Shown here piece after piece: positions 52,101-55,844 of a stretch of DNA of 55,844 bases. The position numbers and the translations under genes were made by a program. The notes under the pieces were generated by a model. The model searched no databases. It was not told the origin of the DNA and saw only the letters and a list, made by a program, of their open reading frames with translations. This DNA is from Asanoa hainanensis (GTDB lineage: Bacteria; Actinomycetota; Actinomycetes; Mycobacteriales; Micromonosporaceae), in NCBI RefSeq assembly GCF_900188485.1, contig NZ_FZPH01000030.1, positions 1-55,844 of the forward strand, in the 5' to 3' direction. Position 1 is the first letter of the stretch, and every line of letters begins with the position of its first letter.

Positions 52101-52142
52101 GCATCGCGCTCACGCCGCGCAGCTGAGGCGGCGTTCGGATGA
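49104..52142 (+). CDS. full-length class I lanthipeptide dehydratase (LanB)
   Basis: The 1012-residue protein has an N-terminal glutamylation domain (about 30-700; YVVRAQRRATPFGLFSGVSA at 90-109, then VQRRPH and RFVDRYG-like YRARFVDRYGTAAVVPLAEV). A C-terminal elimination domain (about 768-1010) contains WIVRLRHPVPHLRLRLH, LDTYQPESGRYG and AHELFAADSRAAL. LanB uses glutamyl-tRNA to glutamylate core Ser/Thr, then removes glutamate to leave dehydro residues. It overlaps the LanC gene by 4 bp. Third-base GC looks lower than in neighbours, hinting at transfer. Confidence 0.93.
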   Translation: MSATAFRRVDAATIRISAHRWPTSLPVAWPPSGDATAILSWLRATWSTVGLADAVWTASPQFAARVEAVCSGAEQDTDRIWRVVLTLARYVVRAQRRATPFGLFSGVSAVRFGTAAVVASAGVAATRVRPDAAWLASLVHQLEADPEGRRRLRVQSNNLAVVQGSRVIVQRRPHASVRGEGTCSIRYTPAVRFALSSAAAPMLWSELVDTIAAAFPESPHESAQTLVSDLVDQGVLVSALRPPSTCTDPIGHVLGHLDSFQTGDGNSQRPVLLRSRAAHGEAGAARPAELRALAAQMRGLARADQPLAVDLRLPDRVTLPEQVAADIVVATEILRRLTPDPTGRPQWRAYRARFVDRYGTAAVVPLAEVVDPVTGLGFPTHFHSPTDQAVPLVSARDERLLALAQQASIDGVREVVLDDAAVLALAGSDHLGHRVSSHVDVSAEIRAVSLGDLSAGRYTVAVTGMGRSALATSGRFLDLLPSVDQERMSREFAALPVAVEGAMPAQVSFPPHNLHSQNVLRARQVLPWLISLGEYRPPAVNAIDLDDLGVAAGCDRLVLVSMSRRRVVEPTVAHAAAVHTMPLIARLLVELPRATDARLVPFAWGTATCLPFLPALRYGRVLLAAARWLVDPAVLPNVKVADAEWSAAFDALRHRLGLPGWVQVGHGDQRLRLNLDHAMDRALLRAHLHNSPAAVTITEAAGRDDFGWLSGRAHEIVLPVASTAAPVPAPAAVIARSTWPPPMPAQPIMPGSCGLVSASLACDPATMDTVLIRGVPALLAEWVEPPSWWIVRLRHPVPHLRLRLHTDDYGDTARKLGRWAAVLRQQGLVGDLTLDTYQPESGRYGDEPALTAAHELFAADSRAALAQLSTTVDRRVDRQALTAVSMVDLASAMLGSCDSGYEWLVAEREQPGLPPMDRAVLRQVINLHRGAVPPPVRQAWQERAAAAARYADALAASGGAVSADSVLASLLHLHHIRVFGPTGPAEQSTHRLARQVALAASRSRRAAEAAFG

Positions 52143-53407
52143 CCAACGCGCTATCTGATCCCGCACTCGATCGTGCGGCCGGCAGCCTGGCCGCCCGCAT
52201 CGCGGACGAGTTGGCCCAGCCGCCCGTACCGGACTTCAGGCCGGATGACTACGGCCCACGAAGTAGTCGCTGGTATGCCCAATCACTGTCCAAAGGGGCC
52301 GCCGGGGTCGCCATTCTGCACGGCGTACGCGCACAGACGGGCCTCGGAGAATGGAAGCCGGTCCACCAGTGGCTGCGACAAGCCACGGCCGACCAGCTGA
52401 ACAACACCGGCGGAGCCGGGCTCTGGTTTGGTGTCCCCGCCGTCGCCCACGCTTTGACGATCGCCATGCCGCACGCCCACCCGCGCACTCTCGACATCCT
52501 TGACCACGCCGTCGCCGACCTGGTGCAGCGCCGGCTCAAGGACGCCGCGGTTCGTCTCGAGCAACAGGCACGGCCGTCGCTGGCGGAGTTCGACCTCGTA
52601 CGCGGGCTGACCGGGCTGGGTGCCCACCTGCTGCGCCGCAACCGCGACGGACACCTCTTGCGCCAGGTGCTGACCTACCTTGTGAGACTCGCCGAACCCG
52701 TCGCTGCCGCCGACGAAACTGGCGCAGCCGCCCCCGGCTGGTGGACCACCGACCCAGCCGACCGCGAAGCCGCTGTGCCCGGCGGGCACGCCAACCTCGG
52801 GATGGCACACGGCATCGCCGGCCCTCTGGCGTTGCTGGCCCTCACAGCGCGCCAGAACATCACCGTCCCTGGACACCTCGACGCGATCGGCCGCATCTGT
52901 ACCTGGCTGGACACCTGGCGGCAGGTCGGCCCGACTGGACCATGGTGGCCAGAGAAGCTCACCGCCGCTGAACTTCACGCCGGACAACCAGCCGCGCCCG
53001 GACCGAACCGACCCTCCTGGTGCTACGGGACCCCGGGCCTGGCCCGCGCCCAGCAGCTCGCCGCGATCGCCCTCGACGACCACCACCGGCAACGGGCGGC
53101 AGAGGACGCCCTCATCCACTCTCTGAACGACCCCGAGCAAACCGGCCGCGTCATCGATCCGTCGCTGTGCCACGGCTGGGCAGGGATCGCGGCCACGACC
53201 TGGTACGCCGCCGCCGACGCCCGCTCCACCGGCCTCGCCAGCGCCCTGCCACTGATCGTGCGGCGGCTGATCCAGCACGCCGACACCACCGCCCCGGCGC
53301 GATCCGGCCTCATCGAAGGAAACGCGGGAGCGGCCCTCACCCTCCACACCATCGCCACCGGCACCGGCACCGACATCCGCTGGGCCACCAGCCTACTGAT
53401 CAACTAG
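52139..53407 (+). CDS. LanC-type lanthionine cyclase
   Basis: The 422-residue cyclase has the alpha-toroid repeats (LSKGAAGVAILHGV, FDLVRGLTGLGAHLL, NLGMAHGIAGPLALL, WCYGTPGLARAQQLA) and all three zinc ligands: Cys295 in SWCYGTPG, Cys344 and His345 in SLCHGWAG. It adds core cysteines to dehydro residues to form the rings. ATGA overlap with LanB, and a 9-bp gap to the methyltransferase gene. Confidence 0.93.
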   Translation: MTNALSDPALDRAAGSLAARIADELAQPPVPDFRPDDYGPRSSRWYAQSLSKGAAGVAILHGVRAQTGLGEWKPVHQWLRQATADQLNNTGGAGLWFGVPAVAHALTIAMPHAHPRTLDILDHAVADLVQRRLKDAAVRLEQQARPSLAEFDLVRGLTGLGAHLLRRNRDGHLLRQVLTYLVRLAEPVAAADETGAAAPGWWTTDPADREAAVPGGHANLGMAHGIAGPLALLALTARQNITVPGHLDAIGRICTWLDTWRQVGPTGPWWPEKLTAAELHAGQPAAPGPNRPSWCYGTPGLARAQQLAAIALDDHHRQRAAEDALIHSLNDPEQTGRVIDPSLCHGWAGIAATTWYAAADARSTGLASALPLIVRRLIQHADTTAPARSGLIEGNAGAALTLHTIATGTGTDIRWATSLLIN

Positions 53408-53416
53408 GAGACCGCC

Positions 53417-55531
53417 GTGGACACCGACCACGAGCCCGACATCGAGCAACCACCTGACCCGCAGCCGACCAGCCGGTGGCGTCAGATCAACCTCACCTTC
53501 GCCGACTGGCAGACCGCCGAGCACTACGGGACGACACGACTGGCCCCGACCCTGTCAGCGGCCGAAGACACCGGCGCCGTCGTCGCGTACTGGTTCATCC
53601 GCAAAAACAACACGTGGCGGCTGCGATTGCTACCCGGCGATCGGCTCGGAACCATCTATGCCGTCCTGGCCGCGATCATGAACGACGAACGCATCTGTCG
53701 CGTCGCCGAACCCCTCTACCGGCCCGAGATCCACGCCTTCGGCGGCACCGAGGCCATGACCGTCGCCCACACCCTCTTCCACGCCGACAGCCGCCACCTG
53801 CTCCACCACCTCGCGACCGCCGGCGGCAGCCACCGCCGCGAACTCAGCATCCTGCTCGCCACCGGCCTCATGCGCGCCGCCGGACTCGACTTCTACGAAC
53901 AGGGCGACGTCTGGCACCACGTCGCCATACACCGTCGACCGCCGAAGGCAGCCCAGCCGTCACTCCGCCTCATTGCCGCCGTCAAGCGACTGATCACCGC
54001 CACCGACCACGCACCCCATAGCCCGCTGAGCACAAACCCTGACTGGCCGAACGCGTACCAGCACGCGGGCCACGAGCTGGCGCACCTTGACCGCCACAGC
54101 GCCCTGACCCGCGATCTGCGCGGTGTCCTCACCCAGCACACGCTGTTTCTGCACAACCGACTCGGTATCAACGCTGCTCATACCGGTCTGCTCGCCGCAG
54201 CGGCCGCGAACGTCATCTTCGAGCAACGCCACCCGGCAGCAGAGCGCCGCGCCATCGACGACCTGGCGAGCACCGACAGTAGGGTAGAAGCGATGAAAAC
54301 GGTCAACACAACCCCGGAAGCGTCCGCTCCCGCTGAGCTCCGCGAACGCCTGATCACGACACTCAAACAAGCCGGCCACCTCGGCTTGCCGGCCGTCGAA
54401 GACGCATTCCGCACCGTGCCTCGCGAGCAGTTCCTCCCTGGGGTCGAGCTGGAAACCGTCTACACCCGGCGCCAGATCGTGACCAAGCGAGACGCCACGG
54501 GAGCGGCGCTGTCATCTGCGTCGAGCCCCAGCCTCGTCGCGGACATGCTCGAACAACTCGCCCCACGCCCCGGTGACCGCATCCTCGAAATCGGCGCCGC
54601 CACCGGCATCAACGCCGCCCTCCTCGCCCACCTGACCGGCCCGAACGGCACGGTCGTCACCATCGAACTCGACCAGGACCTCGCCGACGGGGCCGCCGCA
54701 GGCCTGGACCGTGCCGGCTACTCCACCGTCGAGGTGGTGTGCGGAGACGGCGCCCTCGGCCACCCGGAACACGCGCCCTACGACCGGATCATCGTCACCG
54801 CCGGAGCCTGGGACATCAGCGCCGAATGGTGGAACCAGCTCACACCCAGCGGCCGCATCGTCGTACCCCTGCGCCTGCACGAAAGCGGACTGACCCGCTG
54901 CATCGCCTTCGACCGCAAGGGCACCGACCAACTCTTCAGCGCTACATCACCGCTGGTCTGCGGATTCGTCCCCATGCGCGGCACCACCGAGCACGCTGAT
55001 CATCACGTTCGGCTCGACACCGAGGTAGTCCTCAAACTCGACGCCGCCGACAAACCCGATCGCGAAGCCCTCGGCCAGGCGCTCACGCATCCGCCACACA
55101 AGCGCTGGTCCGGCATCACCGTCACGGACGCCGACTCCATCCACCACCTCGACTTGTGGCTACTCGTCCACACCACCACAGCATTCGGCCGCCTCGGCGT
55201 GAGTGACAACGCCCGATCCAGCGGCCTGGTCACCCCCGCCTACAGGTGGGCCGGTGCCGCTCTATATCAGGGGGGCACCATCGCTTACCCAGCCTTCAAC
55301 ACCACGAACAACGACCACCACGAACTCGGCGTAATCGCCCACGGACCCGACGCCGAGCCACTCGCCGCCTACCTGACCGAACTGCTCGAGCGATGGGACG
55401 CACAAGGGCGACCCGACCAGCCCACTATCACCGCCCATCGAACCGCGATGGCACCCACCCAAACCGCCCACACTGGCACCCGACGGCACACCATCAGCCG
55501 TCCGGACACCACACTCACGGTCGTCTTCTGA
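53417..55531 (+). CDS. FxLD-system methyltransferase fused to LanB-C-like domain
   Basis: The 704-residue fusion has an N-terminal thiopeptide-type/SpaB-C-like domain (about 18-285: WRQINLTFADWQTAEHYG, VVAYWFIRKNNTWRLRL, HTLFHADSRHLLHHL). This is the same type as the C-terminal domain of the neighbouring LanB. A protein-L-isoaspartate O-methyltransferase-like domain follows (about 312-700: FRTVPREQFLPG, then DRILEIGAATGINAALLAHL as SAM motif I at about 387, PYDRIIVTAGAWDI). Related lanthipeptide methyltransferases methylate Asp in the cyclised peptide, giving succinimide then isoaspartate. The start is GTG 53417 after AGGAGA. Confidence 0.92.
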   Translation: MDTDHEPDIEQPPDPQPTSRWRQINLTFADWQTAEHYGTTRLAPTLSAAEDTGAVVAYWFIRKNNTWRLRLLPGDRLGTIYAVLAAIMNDERICRVAEPLYRPEIHAFGGTEAMTVAHTLFHADSRHLLHHLATAGGSHRRELSILLATGLMRAAGLDFYEQGDVWHHVAIHRRPPKAAQPSLRLIAAVKRLITATDHAPHSPLSTNPDWPNAYQHAGHELAHLDRHSALTRDLRGVLTQHTLFLHNRLGINAAHTGLLAAAAANVIFEQRHPAAERRAIDDLASTDSRVEAMKTVNTTPEASAPAELRERLITTLKQAGHLGLPAVEDAFRTVPREQFLPGVELETVYTRRQIVTKRDATGAALSSASSPSLVADMLEQLAPRPGDRILEIGAATGINAALLAHLTGPNGTVVTIELDQDLADGAAAGLDRAGYSTVEVVCGDGALGHPEHAPYDRIIVTAGAWDISAEWWNQLTPSGRIVVPLRLHESGLTRCIAFDRKGTDQLFSATSPLVCGFVPMRGTTEHADHHVRLDTEVVLKLDAADKPDREALGQALTHPPHKRWSGITVTDADSIHHLDLWLLVHTTTAFGRLGVSDNARSSGLVTPAYRWAGAALYQGGTIAYPAFNTTNNDHHELGVIAHGPDAEPLAAYLTELLERWDAQGRPDQPTITAHRTAMAPTQTAHTGTRRHTISRPDTTLTVVF

Positions 55532-55576
55532 CTCGATGCCCGGGAGCGAGCGCTTGGGCCGCTGAGCACCCGCGAA

Positions 55577-55844
55577 GTGGCGTAGTTTTCGCCTGGCTCG
55601 ATGGCTGGGCGCGGCCAACAGCCTGGCTGCCAACGACGTTCGCCCATTGGATGTTGCGATCCTCGCCTGACGCGATGGCCGGGCGCAGCGATTCGTTGTT
55701 CGTGGCGTCGATGACCTGGTTGCGATCCTCGCCCGACCCGATGGCCGTGCGCAGCTCGGTGACGGTGCCGGTGAGAGCGACGTCCAGGCCGTCGTTGCGA
55801 TCCTCGCCCGGCTCGGCGGCCGGGCGCAGCGGTACCCCGTTCGG
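55577..55844 (-). CRISPR. degenerate repeat-spacer array, probable CRISPR trailer end (runs off window)
   Basis: Three 37-bp units (55653-55689, 55719-55755, 55794-55830) begin GTTGCGATCCTCGCC and end GGCGCAGC. A more degenerate unit is at 55577-55615, with a relic near 55531-55552. Spacers are 37, 29 and 38 bp and unrelated. Read on the minus strand the repeat ends GAGGATCGCAAC, like the 3' ends of many CRISPR repeats, and its middle is palindromic (CGCCCGGC/GCCGGGCG in the best copy). Decay increases to the left, as at a trailer end. No cas gene is in view. The units also lie in one open minus frame (GEDRN repeats), so a repetitive coding region is the alternative. Confidence 0.5.

Noticed and set aside
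55369-55647. Minus-strand open frames over the right-end repeats as a real gene
   Set aside because: The repeats fall in different frames on either side of about 55620 and differences between copies are mostly non-synonymous, which argues against a maintained protein. Not fully excluded because the window ends.

Overview
The window is very GC-rich DNA with actinobacterial gene families throughout: a SigE-type ECF sigma factor, an F420-type LLM oxidoreductase, a septum-formation domain protein, a TipA-like MerR, an XRE regulator with HEAT-like repeats, and an FxLD lanthipeptide system. Many starts are GTG and many genes overlap by 4 bp. Gene content and style suggest a Micromonosporaceae-like chromosome (Actinoplanes/Dactylosporangium/Micromonospora relatives). 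This is inference; there is no rRNA or other marker gene to settle it. No tRNA, rRNA or classical riboswitch was recognised.

Layout. 0-3.4 kb: the 3' end of an IS110-type transposase with a frameshift, an XRE regulator/flavoprotein operon, and a divergent short primase-polymerase-like gene. 3.4-9.5 kb (minus strand): a five-gene operon of Tat-type DUF1800 and DUF1501 proteins, a ferric-reductase-like transmembrane flavocytochrome, an FMN-binding protein with a flavinylation motif, and ApbE, the enzyme that attaches the flavin. It looks like an extracytoplasmic flavin electron-transfer module. 9.9-19.2 kb: an organosulfur region. It holds a sulfonate-type ABC transporter with an Rrf2 regulator, an ECF sigma/anti-sigma pair, a decayed YeiH-type sulfate exporter, a peptidoglycan-binding-fold protein, an FAD/NAD(P) protein divergent from an SBP56/methanethiol-oxidase homologue, and a membrane protein. 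The same 17-bp operator-like motif (CCTAT-N7-GTAGG) precedes the transporter operon and sits between the divergent FAD and SBP56 genes.

19.2-33.7 kb: mostly housekeeping and general metabolism, including zwf and aroQ, DMT and GNAT proteins, TipA-like MerR, a YbaK deacylase, an AMACR-like CoA transferase, methyltransferases, and an LLM oxidoreductase. It ends with an aminotransferase-cupin-SDR operon whose SDR lacks the whole classical catalytic tetrad. 34-37.7 kb: a secreted LVIVD-repeat protein, a DUF305 protein and a NERD-domain protein. 37.8-42.1 kb: a 1435-residue secreted modular GH87 mycodextranase-like enzyme. 42.4-46.9 kb: a TetR/DUF1905 pair, then a TetR-MMPL exporter operon with paired palindromic operators and an unidentified divergent gene.

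46.9-55.8 kb is the most distinctive part. An XRE regulator/PPC-domain operon diverges from a compact class I lanthipeptide cluster of the FxLD type: a 44-residue precursor, a full-length LanB, a LanC, and a 704-residue fusion of a second LanB-C-like domain to an isoaspartate-type O-methyltransferase. Immediately downstream, running off the window, are degenerate 37-bp palindromic repeats with 29-38 bp spacers, consistent with the trailer end of a CRISPR array. No lanthipeptide exporter or leader protease is visible, so that part may lie to the right or elsewhere.
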